DNA of 64,000 nucleotides from Paenibacillus wynnii (GTDB lineage Bacteria; Bacillota; Bacilli; Paenibacillales; Paenibacillaceae), in contig NZ_JQCR01000003.1 of assembly GCF_000757885.1 (NCBI RefSeq), forward strand, positions 930,001-994,000, in the 5' to 3' direction. Every line of letters starts with the position of its first letter. The first letter of the stretch is position 1. Shown one piece after another: positions 44,252-54,249 of the stretch. The position numbers were made by a program, and so were the translations under genes. The notes below the pieces were generated by a model that saw only the letters and a list, made by a program, of their open reading frames with translations, ran no database searches and was not told the origin of the DNA.

Positions 44252-44292
44252 CAACAGGGCATCAGTCTTATCCGGGACGGATTGCCCTGTTG
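44252..44292 (+). repeat. Inverted repeat ahead of permease gene
   Basis: CAACAGGGCA and TGCCCTGTTG are perfect 10-base arms 21 bases apart, just upstream of the AGGAGGGGAG site of the permease gene. It could be an mRNA structure limiting translation or a protein-binding site. Confidence 0.5.
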
Positions 44293-44317
44293 TAACATCA
44301 GGAGGGGAGAAATATCT

Positions 44318-45226
44318 TTGAAACCTACTGTCTTCAAGCGATTGAAGCGAGACCGTATATATCTACTGCTGTTAGCCCCTGTGTTGCTCTACTATATTCT
44401 ATTTAAGTATGTGCCCATGTTCGGGATCGTGATTTCTTTTAAAGATTACAATCTGTTTAAAGGCGTCTGGGCAAGTGAGTGGGTTGGATTGAAGTATTAT
44501 GAATGGTTTCTTCGTAATCCGGATGCTTGGAATATCATCCGAAATACACTTTTACTGGGATTATATCGATTTCTCTTTTTGTATCCAACACCGATTATGT
44601 TAGCAGTATTATTCTATTTAATGCGTTGGAAAAGGTACAGAAGATTGGTGCAAACCGTTAGTTATATGCCATTTTTTATGTCCCAAGTCGTCATATCAAG
44701 TATCTTAATCATGCTATTGTCACCCAGTACAGGATGGATCAATCAAATGATTAAATGGGCGGGATTTGAACCCATTTACTTTCTGCAAAAAGCGGAATGG
44801 TTCCGTACCATCTACATCGCTTCGGATATTTGGCAGCAAGTAGGCTTTAGTACGATCATCTATCTGGCAGCTTTAGCCGCGATCGACCCCCAACTGTATG
44901 AGGCGGCGAGAATGGACGGAGCGGGAAGGTGGAAGCAAACGCTTCATGTTACGCTACCCGGTATTGTACCCGCTATGGTAATTGTATTTATCTTACAGCT
45001 AGGAGGTATCTTGGAGCTAAGCTTCGATAAGGCCTTTCTTCTTGGTAACGTGGCTACCCTTGAAACTTCAGATATCATCTCTACTTATGTGTACCGCACC
45101 GGTATCATTGGAGGCAGCTACAGCTATGCTTCAGCAATCGATCTATCTATGGCTGTTATTTCTTTACTATTAATTTACACAGCGAATCGAGTAAGTCGTA
45201 AAGTGGGTGAGACGAGCTTATGGTAA
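44318..45226 (+). CDS. Sugar ABC transporter permease (LplB type)
   Basis: A 302-residue CUT1 permease with six membrane helices and the cytosolic EAA loop LYEAARMDGAGRWKQTLHVTLPGI. TTG 44318 is chosen because AGGAGGGGAG lies about nine bases before it; an open frame upstream to ATG/GTG 44219 includes the inverted repeat and is not protein-like. It pairs with the next gene and overlaps it by seven bases. Confidence 0.88.
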   Translation: MKPTVFKRLKRDRIYLLLLAPVLLYYILFKYVPMFGIVISFKDYNLFKGVWASEWVGLKYYEWFLRNPDAWNIIRNTLLLGLYRFLFLYPTPIMLAVLFYLMRWKRYRRLVQTVSYMPFFMSQVVISSILIMLLSPSTGWINQMIKWAGFEPIYFLQKAEWFRTIYIASDIWQQVGFSTIIYLAALAAIDPQLYEAARMDGAGRWKQTLHVTLPGIVPAMVIVFILQLGGILELSFDKAFLLGNVATLETSDIISTYVYRTGIIGGSYSYASAIDLSMAVISLLLIYTANRVSRKVGETSLW

Positions 45227-46092
45227 GACGTGGTCAAATCAGAATCTTTGATATTGTCAATTTTCTCTTGCTGGCGTTTGTTGCGTTTGCATCGTTATTT
45301 CCCTTTATTCACATGGCGTCTGTCGCTTTAAGTTCACCTGAATATGTAGTTCGGAACGTAGTCGGATTATGGCCAAGAGGTTTTCAATGGGATGCGGTAT
45401 CCGCTGCACTTGGCGATAAAAGGCTGTGGATAGGCTATCGAAACACTTTGTTATATCTCGTATTGGGAAGCTGTATATCGATGACGCTCACTATTATGGG
45501 CGCCTACGCATTATCCAGAAAGTCGCTGATATTCGGTAAAGCTGTCATGATGATCATCGTTTTCACCATTATGTTCAATGGCGGAATGATTCCCTTTTAT
45601 CTGGTCATGAAGTCTTACGGTTTAATGGATACCATCTGGGCCATGGTGCTGCCAAGTGCTATTAATACGTATAATTTGATCATTATGCGAACCTTTTTTC
45701 AAGGTCTCCCCGTTGAAATAGAGGAGTCGGGACGAATTGACGGTTTGTCAGATTTCGGACTGCTTCCTTCCATTATTATTCCATTATCCAAACCTGTGCT
45801 TATGACCGTGGGTCTCTTCTACGCAGTGGAAATTTGGAATAGTTTTTCTGCAGCACTTCTTTTATTACGGGATCCGAATTTATTTCCACTGCAGTTAATG
45901 ATCCGCAATCTGGTGGTTGTAGGTCAAAGCGGGGACGTTCTTGAAACTGCCGCGGCTTCAGGAAAGACGGTTGTGCTGGAATCTCTGAAATATGCTCTCA
46001 TTCTACTAGGCAGCTTGCCTATTATTATGGTGTATCCTTTCATTCAAAAGCATTTTGAGCAAGGTGCGTTGATTGGATCTGTAAAAGGTTGA
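45220..46092 (+). CDS. Sugar ABC transporter permease (LplC/YtcP type)
   Basis: A 290-residue second CUT1 permease with six helices and the EAA loop PVEIEESGRIDGLSDFGLLPSIIIPLSKP. It forms the membrane channel with the preceding permease. The following large lyase gene begins 72 bases later, so import and cleavage genes are probably on the same message. Confidence 0.9.
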   Translation: MVRRGQIRIFDIVNFLLLAFVAFASLFPFIHMASVALSSPEYVVRNVVGLWPRGFQWDAVSAALGDKRLWIGYRNTLLYLVLGSCISMTLTIMGAYALSRKSLIFGKAVMMIIVFTIMFNGGMIPFYLVMKSYGLMDTIWAMVLPSAINTYNLIIMRTFFQGLPVEIEESGRIDGLSDFGLLPSIIIPLSKPVLMTVGLFYAVEIWNSFSAALLLLRDPNLFPLQLMIRNLVVVGQSGDVLETAAASGKTVVLESLKYALILLGSLPIIMVYPFIQKHFEQGALIGSVKG

Positions 46093-46164
46093 TATGGATT
46101 TGAGACGGAGCTGACGCAATCATGAGAGCGAATCCAAAATCTATCTAAGAGGTGAGCGTAAGAT

Positions 46165-49100
46165 ATGAAGGGTAAAAAAATCGTTAACTATTTTCTGATG
46201 TTCCTTATTGCTTTTTCTGGCTATTCCGGAATCATAACGCCTTCCATTGCCAGTGCGGACACCAGTACTTTCACGGACAGCTTTAACAGTGAACCGACCG
46301 GACTCAAAACTAACGGTGGCGGTTGGACTATGGGTACATCTTTTGGAACCGCAGAGATTGTAGAGGATTCTTCACCAGACAATAAGATCATGAAGCTTAC
46401 TGATAATGACTATGTTGCGGGTTTTGAATTCAGGGGGGCCGCCACGGCAACTCGAACGATTAGCCCACAGACAGGGAAGTTCACAGTGGAGACCAAGGTT
46501 CGTATTGAAAAATATGAAAATGCGGATCCGCATTTCAATTTTGTTGTGACTGACAACCAATCAAATCTCGCTGCAAAGCTAACGTACACAGGCGGATTAT
46601 GGAGGGATGTTACAGACGCCAACGCAGTGATAAATATGCCTTCCGGTAATTTAATTGGCCAATGGGTGACTTTAAGGTTTGTGATTGATAAAGCTTTAGG
46701 AAAATACGACATGACGGTCATCAGTGATGCTTATAAGTCAAGTGGAAGCACAGATATTCGTCTTGATAAGTCAACAGGTACATTTACTATAAAAGGATTA
46801 AATATCAAACCAGGAACAGGGGATTTAACCAAGGTATTGTATCTTCCCCAAAATAATAAGGGAATTTATTATGTAGATTACCTGACTCTGAATAATACTG
46901 CACCGATATGGGCGGACGGGACATTGACTGCAACCAAACTTAGTGCAAATAGCGTAAAGCTTACTTGGCCGAGTGCAGCCGACGATCTAGGCACCATAAA
47001 AGAATACAGAATTTATGAAGGAAACGTTAAGGTTGGTTCAACCACAGGAGATATTAACACCATTTCCTTAACCAATATCAGTGAAGGTTTTCATAATTAC
47101 AAAGTAGAAGCGATGGACAACGAAAGTAACCAATCTACAGGCGGACCCTTGGCAACCGTGGAAATTGGAAGCCCCGTAACGCTAATGAAGCCACCTGCGG
47201 AGCATCCTCGTTTATTGATTAGAGCACAGGATATCCCTTCATTGAAGGTGAAGCTTGCGAAGCCAGAGATGGCTACCTACTGGAAAACGGTAGACGATGC
47301 GAGCAAAGTTGTACACAGTGGTGTGTTGCCCCCCACGGCTAGTGGAGCAGATGGAAACTTTAGTGAAATAGTACTTTCGACCATCAAAGCCAAAGCATTT
47401 CAATCCGTTCTTAACCAGGATGATGTTAAAGGCAGAGAAGCCATAAATATGATGAAAAACTTTTTCCAATCCTACGAATCAAATGACGTTGCCAAAACAT
47501 CCGGACATGCAGGCGAGACCCTATTTGCTGGAGCGCTGGTCTATGACTGGTGCTACAACCTGCTGACTGCCGATGAAAAGAATCATTTTATCGCGGAATT
47601 TGAAAGATTGGCCACTAATCACACATTAACTAAATACCCTGTGGATCAGAGCTTTGGCAATTTCATTACCGGGAATCGGGCTGAAAATCACGTTGCCAGA
47701 GATCTGCTTAGTGCAGGTGTAGCCATTTTTGATGAAAAACCCTCAATGTATAATTTAGCTACTAAAATCTTGGTGGAGGAGTTTGTTCCTTCTCGTGCAT
47801 TTTTGTTCAAAGCCGGTATGCACTACCAAGGGGACTCGTACGGGCAAGGACGATATGCTCATGAAGCGATAGCCAACCTGATATACGCTCGAATGGGATA
47901 CCCAGATGTATTCAACAGAAATCTAGGTGATGTTCCATATAGAACCATATACACCCGCACTCCGGACGGCGATTTGCTCCGAGATGGAGATTCGTGGGTA
48001 GTTTCTAATAGGGGTGGCTTTGCGGGGCAACCGAACACATTTTTATTTACAGCGGATTATTATAAAAATCCATATTTCAAAGAAGCGTTCAATATGGAGT
48101 ATTCCCAGACAAAATGGAATGTAGATCCTCTCCTTGTGCTTTTATTCAACGACCCAGATTTACCAAGGAAGCCGCTGAGTGAGCTCCCTCTCACCCGATA
48201 TTTCGGCTCCCCAAATGGCTCTATGATAGCGAGAACCGGTTGGAATTCAGGGATCGACTCACCTGACGTGGTGGCCGAGATGAAAGTTGGCGAATACCAC
48301 ACCAATAATCATGACCATCTAGATCCCGGAGCATTCCAAATTTATTACAAAGGTTCGCTTGCGGGTGATTCCGGAGTCTATCAAACGTATGGCAGTGCTC
48401 ATGATAAAAATTACTATAAACGGACGATAGCGCATAACTCCATGTTGGTCTATGATCCGAACGAAAAATGGCAGCTGTGGGGGGAACCGGTATCAAATGA
48501 TGGCGGAGTACAATGGCCTAATCTAGGGATAGAACCTCCAAACTTAGAGGAACTACTCATGCCCACAAAGGGTTACAAGATGGCGGAGATTGCGGGAAAT
48601 CAATTCGGTCCTGATCCGATAAAACCTGACTTCACTTATCTGAAAGGAGATTTGACAAAAGCATATCAAAGCAAGGTTTCGAAATATATGCGCTCCTTTG
48701 TATTCCTTAATCTGAAAGATGATACTCACCCGGCGGCGATGATTGTATACGACAGAGTCCATTCAAAGAACCCAGATTTCAAAAAATATTGGTTGCTGCA
48801 TAGCGAAGAGGAACCACAGGTAAATGGCAATGTCACCACCGTTACACGAAGTGTGTATGGTTATAACGGGAAGCTTGTTAATACCTCTCTGCTGCCACTA
48901 AAGGATAATCTTACGATTGAAAAAGTAGGTGGACCTAACAACGAGTATTCCGTATTTGGTAAGAATTATCCGAATACGCTGTCAAGTCAAAGCGCTCTTG
49001 AACCCGGTGCATGGAGAGTACAGATCTCCCCGACCGATGCGCAAACGGATGATGGATTCTTGAATGTCATGCAGGTCATGGATAATGTCGGAGGGCCTAC

Positions 49101-51138
49101 ACCGCTTGCTGCAGAAATGGTTGACTCCGGAGATATGGTGGGCGCCAAAATTGCAGATAGAGTTGCATTATTCAGCAAGAGCGGCGACCGTTTAAATGGC
49201 ACAGTTACACTTAACATTAGCGGAGATGAAGATCATCTTCAATATGTGGTAACAGACCTAGTGGCAGGTTACTGGACCGTAGAAAGAGACGGTCAAACCG
49301 CAGATTCGCAGCTCCTAGTCTCCGAAGAGGGTGGTGTTCTAAGCTTCAATGGTCCTCCCGGAACCTATAAGCTAACGTGGTCGGCTAATCAGACGTTTCA
49401 ACTTATGCAACGTCCCGTATGGACGAACGGGAACCTTACTGCATCCGACATCACATCAAACAAGGTAACCCTGTCTTGGACGGGAGTGACTTCAAGCAAT
49501 GCGGTTACCGCATATAAAGTGTTTGACAGCGGTAAGCTTGTAACCGAAGTACCAGGCAGCAATAACAGCATCACTTTAACCAATATGACATCAGGTAAAC
49601 ATACCTTCCGGGTAGAGGCGCAACATACATCCGGAGCTCTGTCCGACACCGGACCTTCAGTTACGGTTACCTTGCAGAATTTATACAATATAAGCGGAAC
49701 AGTAACCAAGGATGGCGGAGGTCCTGCTGTCAATGCGACCGTAGCGGTTAGAACGGTCGAAGGTTTTCTAGTCAAATCTGTAATTTCAGATGCGGAAGGG
49801 CGCTATACAGCGAACAATCTACCAATTGGGAATTATCTCATTACCGTAGCCTATGATAGGACAGATAAATTTTCACAATCTGTCAATCTCTCAGACAGAG
49901 ACATTGTAAGGGACATTGTACTGATACCGATGCTCGATATCTCAGCTGTTACTGCCAGTGATGAAAGTGGCGGTTCAGTGACAAAGACCATCGATGGGGA
50001 TTTGACTACCTCATGGGCAGCACAGGGAATTGGCGTTTGGGCTAAGTATGACCTAGGTGAAATCAAGAATGTCGACAGAATCGACTTATTATTCGCGAAT
50101 GCCGCGATTCGGAAAAATTATTTCGATATTGCGGTATCGACAGACGGCATCAACTTTACAACAGTATATAGCGGGTCAAGTAGCGGTACGTCTTCGGAAA
50201 TGCAACAATATCGATTCGATTCGGTACCTGCAAGGTATGTAAAATTTATTGGAAATGGCAACAACGGACCGTTCAGTGTATGGACCACCTTAGTTGAATT
50301 AGCTTTATATGGTAAAACGACATCCATTATTAGCTTTCAGCCGGTTGAGGTTTCGACGACTGCAGGTAAGGCACCGGTCATGCCGTCAGTAGTATCGGCG
50401 GTTTATAGCAATCAATCCTTGGCAGAGGTAAACGTGGTCTGGGACAGCATCAGTCCAACGCAATATGCCGCGGAAAATAACTTTACGGTGCAAGGGACGG
50501 TTGCGGGTACGTCGATGCGTCCACAGGCAGAAGTAACGGTAAATGCACTTCCTCTTGCAAAGGGAGCTCCGGGCAAGCCGGTGCTTTCCAATAATAGCGG
50601 CCACGTCGCAGGACTGAAGGATGGGAACTACTCCATCACGATGAACATGTGGTGGGGGAATAACGGTACACGGTTCAAACTTTACGAGAATGGTGTCCTG
50701 ATCGACACGCAGAAGTTGACCGATTCTTCGCCGAATGCTCAGAGCGCCAAGACAGCTGTTTCGGGCAAGGCGAACGGAACCTATACCTACACATGTGAAC
50801 TGACAAATAGCTTTGGAACGACCCCTTGCGATCCGCTTAAAGTTGTTATTACGGATGCATCTCCGGGCAAACCGGTGTTGTCCCATAACAACTGGGACGG
50901 AGACGGGAATTACGATGTGACCATGAACATGTGGTGGGGAACGAATGCAACCGAGTACCGATTATTTGAGAACGGGGTTCTGATAGATTCGCAGAACTTA
51001 AATGCAGTGTCGCCAAATGCGCAGAAGGCAGTAACGACAATTACAAGCAGAGCTGCTGGCACATATGAATACCGCTGTGAATTGGTGAATGCGGCAGGCG
51101 TCACATCCAGCACGATCATAACTATTCAACTGAAGTGA
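46165..51138 (+). CDS. Giant secreted heparinase II/III-type polysaccharide lyase
   Basis: A 1657-residue exported enzyme. Order: signal peptide (about 1-32); jelly-roll domain (35-235); FnIII (about 245-340); heparinase II/III-like lyase region (about 345-1090, from HPRLLIRAQDIPSL); second FnIII (1095-1165); carboxypeptidase-regulatory-like domain (1170-1245); discoidin/CBM32-like domain (1250-1390); Ig-like segment; two tandem C-terminal repeats (about 1467-1557 and 1567-1657, each with MNMWWGxNxTxxxLxENGVLID). Catalytic candidates are in NRAENHVARDLL, YQGDSYGQGRYAHEA (554-568) and NNHDHLDPG (714-722). Members cleave acidic glycans such as alginate, hyaluronan or heparin; specificity is not clear here. 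No S-layer domain was seen. Confidence 0.85.
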   Translation: MKGKKIVNYFLMFLIAFSGYSGIITPSIASADTSTFTDSFNSEPTGLKTNGGGWTMGTSFGTAEIVEDSSPDNKIMKLTDNDYVAGFEFRGAATATRTISPQTGKFTVETKVRIEKYENADPHFNFVVTDNQSNLAAKLTYTGGLWRDVTDANAVINMPSGNLIGQWVTLRFVIDKALGKYDMTVISDAYKSSGSTDIRLDKSTGTFTIKGLNIKPGTGDLTKVLYLPQNNKGIYYVDYLTLNNTAPIWADGTLTATKLSANSVKLTWPSAADDLGTIKEYRIYEGNVKVGSTTGDINTISLTNISEGFHNYKVEAMDNESNQSTGGPLATVEIGSPVTLMKPPAEHPRLLIRAQDIPSLKVKLAKPEMATYWKTVDDASKVVHSGVLPPTASGADGNFSEIVLSTIKAKAFQSVLNQDDVKGREAINMMKNFFQSYESNDVAKTSGHAGETLFAGALVYDWCYNLLTADEKNHFIAEFERLATNHTLTKYPVDQSFGNFITGNRAENHVARDLLSAGVAIFDEKPSMYNLATKILVEEFVPSRAFLFKAGMHYQGDSYGQGRYAHEAIANLIYARMGYPDVFNRNLGDVPYRTIYTRTPDGDLLRDGDSWVVSNRGGFAGQPNTFLFTADYYKNPYFKEAFNMEYSQTKWNVDPLLVLLFNDPDLPRKPLSELPLTRYFGSPNGSMIARTGWNSGIDSPDVVAEMKVGEYHTNNHDHLDPGAFQIYYKGSLAGDSGVYQTYGSAHDKNYYKRTIAHNSMLVYDPNEKWQLWGEPVSNDGGVQWPNLGIEPPNLEELLMPTKGYKMAEIAGNQFGPDPIKPDFTYLKGDLTKAYQSKVSKYMRSFVFLNLKDDTHPAAMIVYDRVHSKNPDFKKYWLLHSEEEPQVNGNVTTVTRSVYGYNGKLVNTSLLPLKDNLTIEKVGGPNNEYSVFGKNYPNTLSSQSALEPGAWRVQISPTDAQTDDGFLNVMQVMDNVGGPTPLAAEMVDSGDMVGAKIADRVALFSKSGDRLNGTVTLNISGDEDHLQYVVTDLVAGYWTVERDGQTADSQLLVSEEGGVLSFNGPPGTYKLTWSANQTFQLMQRPVWTNGNLTASDITSNKVTLSWTGVTSSNAVTAYKVFDSGKLVTEVPGSNNSITLTNMTSGKHTFRVEAQHTSGALSDTGPSVTVTLQNLYNISGTVTKDGGGPAVNATVAVRTVEGFLVKSVISDAEGRYTANNLPIGNYLITVAYDRTDKFSQSVNLSDRDIVRDIVLIPMLDISAVTASDESGGSVTKTIDGDLTTSWAAQGIGVWAKYDLGEIKNVDRIDLLFANAAIRKNYFDIAVSTDGINFTTVYSGSSSGTSSEMQQYRFDSVPARYVKFIGNGNNGPFSVWTTLVELALYGKTTSIISFQPVEVSTTAGKAPVMPSVVSAVYSNQSLAEVNVVWDSISPTQYAAENNFTVQGTVAGTSMRPQAEVTVNALPLAKGAPGKPVLSNNSGHVAGLKDGNYSITMNMWWGNNGTRFKLYENGVLIDTQKLTDSSPNAQSAKTAVSGKANGTYTYTCELTNSFGTTPCDPLKVVITDASPGKPVLSHNNWDGDGNYDVTMNMWWGTNATEYRLFENGVLIDSQNLNAVSPNAQKAVTTITSRAAGTYEYRCELVNAAGVTSSTIITIQLK

Positions 51139-51175
51139 TAAATGTGAAATTAGTTATCATAGGGAGGAACATCCA

Positions 51176-52258
51176 TTGTCCAAAATGAAAGTCGCCATCA
51201 TCGGATGCGGCAACATTGCCAACGGTACGCATATTCCAGCATATCTGGCCAACCCCAACGCCGAAATCAAGTATTTCTGCGATATTATCAAAGAAAAGGC
51301 GGAAAAAGCTGTACTTGACTACAGCTGCGGGGAAGCGATTGAGGATTACCGCATTGCCCTAAATGACCCTGAGATTGAAGCGGTATCCGTATGTACATCG
51401 AATGATGTACATGCGACTATCTCCATCGATTGCTTACGTGCCGGTAAGAACGTACTTTGCGAGAAGCCGGCTGCTAGAACTTATGCCGAAGCGTTAGAGA
51501 TGCAGAAGGCTCAGCATGAATCCGGACGTGTGTTGAATATCGGTGTTGTGAACCGCTTTAATACGGGCGTTAATCTGATCAAGAAGATGATCACAAATGG
51601 AGAGCTTGGCGAGGTTTACCACGTTTATGTCAGCTTCAGGTCCCAACGTTCGATTCCGGGACTGGGCGGTGCATTCACGACCAAATCTATCGCAGGGGGC
51701 GGTGCACTGATAGATTGGGGAGTTCATTTCCTCGACATAGTCATGTATTGCTTAGGTGACCCGCTGCCGAAGACGGTATCCGGACAGACATACAGTAAAT
51801 TGGGATTGGATATGCCGAATTATTCCTACATCAACATGTGGGCCGGTCCTCCGAACTATTCGGGGACTTATGACGTGGACGATTTCGTAACGGCCATGAT
51901 CCGAACAGAAGGTCCAACGATTTCATTAAATGGCGCTTGGGCGCAAAATATCGGCGCCGAAGAAATGTACATTGACATCCTCGGAAGTAAGGCTGGAATC
52001 CGTCTGCAATATGGTAAAGGTTTTGTAGTGTATGGAGAGAAGGATGGCGTATTACTTGAAACAACGCCATCCTATAAATCAGAGGAGATGTTCCAAACCG
52101 AGATTGACTCCTTCCTGGAGTGTATCCGTAGCGGCGAGAAGCTGGCTTCCCACATCGATACCGTTATTCTCTCTTCGCAAATCATCCAGGGTATTTATGA
52201 TTCATCCGAATTAAATAGAGAGATTGTATTCGAACGTACTATGGAGGGCGAGATATGA
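51176..52258 (+). CDS. Gfo/Idh/MocA family oxidoreductase (first)
   Basis: A 360-residue NAD(P)-dependent sugar or inositol dehydrogenase type protein. N-terminal Rossmann loop VAIIGCGNIANGTHIP, CEKPAAR with the conserved Lys, and GGGALIDWGVHFLD with the conserved Asp/His are all present. TTG 51176 follows AGGGAGGAA by seven bases. It overlaps the next gene by ATGA. Such proteins oxidise or reduce sugar-derived carbons of lyase products. Confidence 0.9.
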   Translation: MSKMKVAIIGCGNIANGTHIPAYLANPNAEIKYFCDIIKEKAEKAVLDYSCGEAIEDYRIALNDPEIEAVSVCTSNDVHATISIDCLRAGKNVLCEKPAARTYAEALEMQKAQHESGRVLNIGVVNRFNTGVNLIKKMITNGELGEVYHVYVSFRSQRSIPGLGGAFTTKSIAGGGALIDWGVHFLDIVMYCLGDPLPKTVSGQTYSKLGLDMPNYSYINMWAGPPNYSGTYDVDDFVTAMIRTEGPTISLNGAWAQNIGAEEMYIDILGSKAGIRLQYGKGFVVYGEKDGVLLETTPSYKSEEMFQTEIDSFLECIRSGEKLASHIDTVILSSQIIQGIYDSSELNREIVFERTMEGEI

Positions 52259-53106
52259 AAAGAATTGGATTTATCGACTATTTTCTCGATGAATGGCATG
52301 CCAACCAATATCCGGATTGGATCGAGCAGTCATCCGGCGGAACGATGAAGGTAACCTGTGCTTATGGTAAAGTCGATGCACCGAACGGGAGAACGAATGC
52401 CGACTGGTGCCGTGACAAGGGCATCGAGCTGTTGCCTACAATTCAAGCGGTCATTGACAGCAGCGATTATTTAATCGTGCTGTCACCTGATCACCCGGAA
52501 TTTCATGAAGAACTGTCCTTGCTTCCCTTACAGTCCGGCAAACCCACTTACGTGGATAAAACTTTCGCTCCCGATCGGGAGACCGCTAATAAAATGTTCG
52601 AACGGGCAGCTCAACATAACACGCCGCTATATTCTTCTTCGGCTTTACGATTTGCTCCTGAATATGGGGATGCCCGCGATAAGGAAATCGATACGATATT
52701 CAGCCAAGGACCAGGCAAATATTCCAATTATGCCGTTCATCAGATTGAACCAATCGTATCCCTAATGGGTGTCGGAGCCAAACGTGTGATGTCCGTGGGT
52801 ACTGAATTGGCACCTGCCTTGTTGATCGAGTATCCAAACGGACGGCAAGCCAGTATTCTTCATATTCAAAACAGTCCTTTTCTTCTGACCCTGCAATATG
52901 AGAACGGTGAATCTGCCAGAGTCACAGCAGAAGCGGATTTTTTTGCAGCTTTTATCGATGATTTGGTACATTTCTTCAAAACCGGTATATCTACCGTTCC
53001 ACCTGAAGAAACGATCCTAGTGATTACTTTGATAGAGTATGGAAGTAAAGCCAGGGAAAAGCCTTATCAATGGATTGAATTGCCTGTTCCGGAGGTTAAA
53101 CAATGA
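52255..53106 (+). CDS. Gfo/Idh/MocA-like protein, short form (second)
   Basis: A 283-residue shortened relative. The N-terminal Rossmann motif is not canonical (IGFIDYFLDEWHANQYPDW) while YVDKTFAPDRETA aligns with the usual EKP region, with D before K. The C-terminal substrate half is reduced. It may be a partner subunit or a non-catalytic relative of its neighbours. ATGA overlaps at both ends show strict coupling. Confidence 0.75.
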   Translation: MKRIGFIDYFLDEWHANQYPDWIEQSSGGTMKVTCAYGKVDAPNGRTNADWCRDKGIELLPTIQAVIDSSDYLIVLSPDHPEFHEELSLLPLQSGKPTYVDKTFAPDRETANKMFERAAQHNTPLYSSSALRFAPEYGDARDKEIDTIFSQGPGKYSNYAVHQIEPIVSLMGVGAKRVMSVGTELAPALLIEYPNGRQASILHIQNSPFLLTLQYENGESARVTAEADFFAAFIDDLVHFFKTGISTVPPEETILVITLIEYGSKAREKPYQWIELPVPEVKQ

Positions 53107-54224
53107 GAATTGGCGTTGTCGGATACGGAGTGAGAGCTAGTAGTCTAATGGGTTATGTACCTCAATTGGACCCTGATAGTAGGGTTGTTGCGATAGCGGA
53201 TCCCGGGATAGAAAAAATCAGAACGCAGTTGAAAGATGAAGCAGAACACATCCAATTTTATAATAATGCCGATGAAATGCTGAATTCCGCTCAATTAGAC
53301 GGTGTTGTAGTAGGTACTCGTTGTGATCTGCATACGGACATGGCGCTAAAAGTGTTGGAACGAAACTTAACGTTGTTTCTTGAAAAGCCGGTCGCAACGA
53401 CTTACACCGATTTATTTAGATTAAAAGCAGGATACGAAGCTTCTCAATCCCAAGTTGTTGTCTCGTTTCCGCTAAGGAATACTCCGCTGATTAAGTTGGC
53501 GAAGGAAATCATTGACTCAGGGAAAATAGGCACCGTTGAGCATGTTCAAGCCGTGAATAACGTTCCTTATGGAGCAGTCTATTATCAGAATTGGTACAGA
53601 GACGAAAGTATTTCAGGAGGATTGTTCCTTCAAAAAGCGACACATGATTTCGATTATGTGAACTACTTAGTCGGTCTTAGGCCTGTCTCCATATGTGCAA
53701 TGAAATCAAAGCAGATCTTTAAAGGAACCAAACCCGCTCAACTGATGTGCAGGAATTGTGAAGAGAAATATAGTTGTCCGGACAGTGCGCTTAATCATGA
53801 TTACGGTGAATTCTGCTGCTTCGCTGAGGACACAGGCAACGAGGATTCCGGGAGCGCATTAATACGGTATGAGTCGGGTATGCATGTAAACTACTCGCAA
53901 AATTTCTTCGCCCGCCGGGGAGCCGCGAAAAGGGGAGCAAGACTGCTTGGATATAAAGGAACCCTTGAATTTGATTGGCATACAGGTGAGTTGAACGTAT
54001 TTATGCATCATGAACCGCGAGTGGAGACGCATAAGCTTGATTTGGAAGCTTATGACGGTCATGGCGGAGGGGATCAACAGCTAATAAGTAATTATTTGAA
54101 GGTTTTACGCGGGGAAGAGAATTCTACAACCACGTTGGATGATGGGCTGCTTAGTGCATTATTATGTCTGAAAGCGAATGAGTCCGCTGAAATGGGAACC
54201 TTTTGTAATATTGATTGGGATTAA
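53103..54224 (+). CDS. Gfo/Idh/MocA family oxidoreductase (third)
   Basis: A 373-residue member with IGVVGYGVRASSLMG as cofactor loop, LEKPVATTY and GGLFLQKATHDFDY as active-site stretches. It carries a Cys-rich insert CRNCEEKYSCPDS plus a later CC, seen in some members of this family and possibly binding a metal. It is translationally coupled to the previous gene. A sugar-acid or cyclitol dehydrogenase role fits the locus. Confidence 0.88.
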   Translation: MRIGVVGYGVRASSLMGYVPQLDPDSRVVAIADPGIEKIRTQLKDEAEHIQFYNNADEMLNSAQLDGVVVGTRCDLHTDMALKVLERNLTLFLEKPVATTYTDLFRLKAGYEASQSQVVVSFPLRNTPLIKLAKEIIDSGKIGTVEHVQAVNNVPYGAVYYQNWYRDESISGGLFLQKATHDFDYVNYLVGLRPVSICAMKSKQIFKGTKPAQLMCRNCEEKYSCPDSALNHDYGEFCCFAEDTGNEDSGSALIRYESGMHVNYSQNFFARRGAAKRGARLLGYKGTLEFDWHTGELNVFMHHEPRVETHKLDLEAYDGHGGGDQQLISNYLKVLRGEENSTTTLDDGLLSALLCLKANESAEMGTFCNIDWD

Positions 54225-54249
54225 TAATAAGGTTGCTGGAGGGGTCAAC

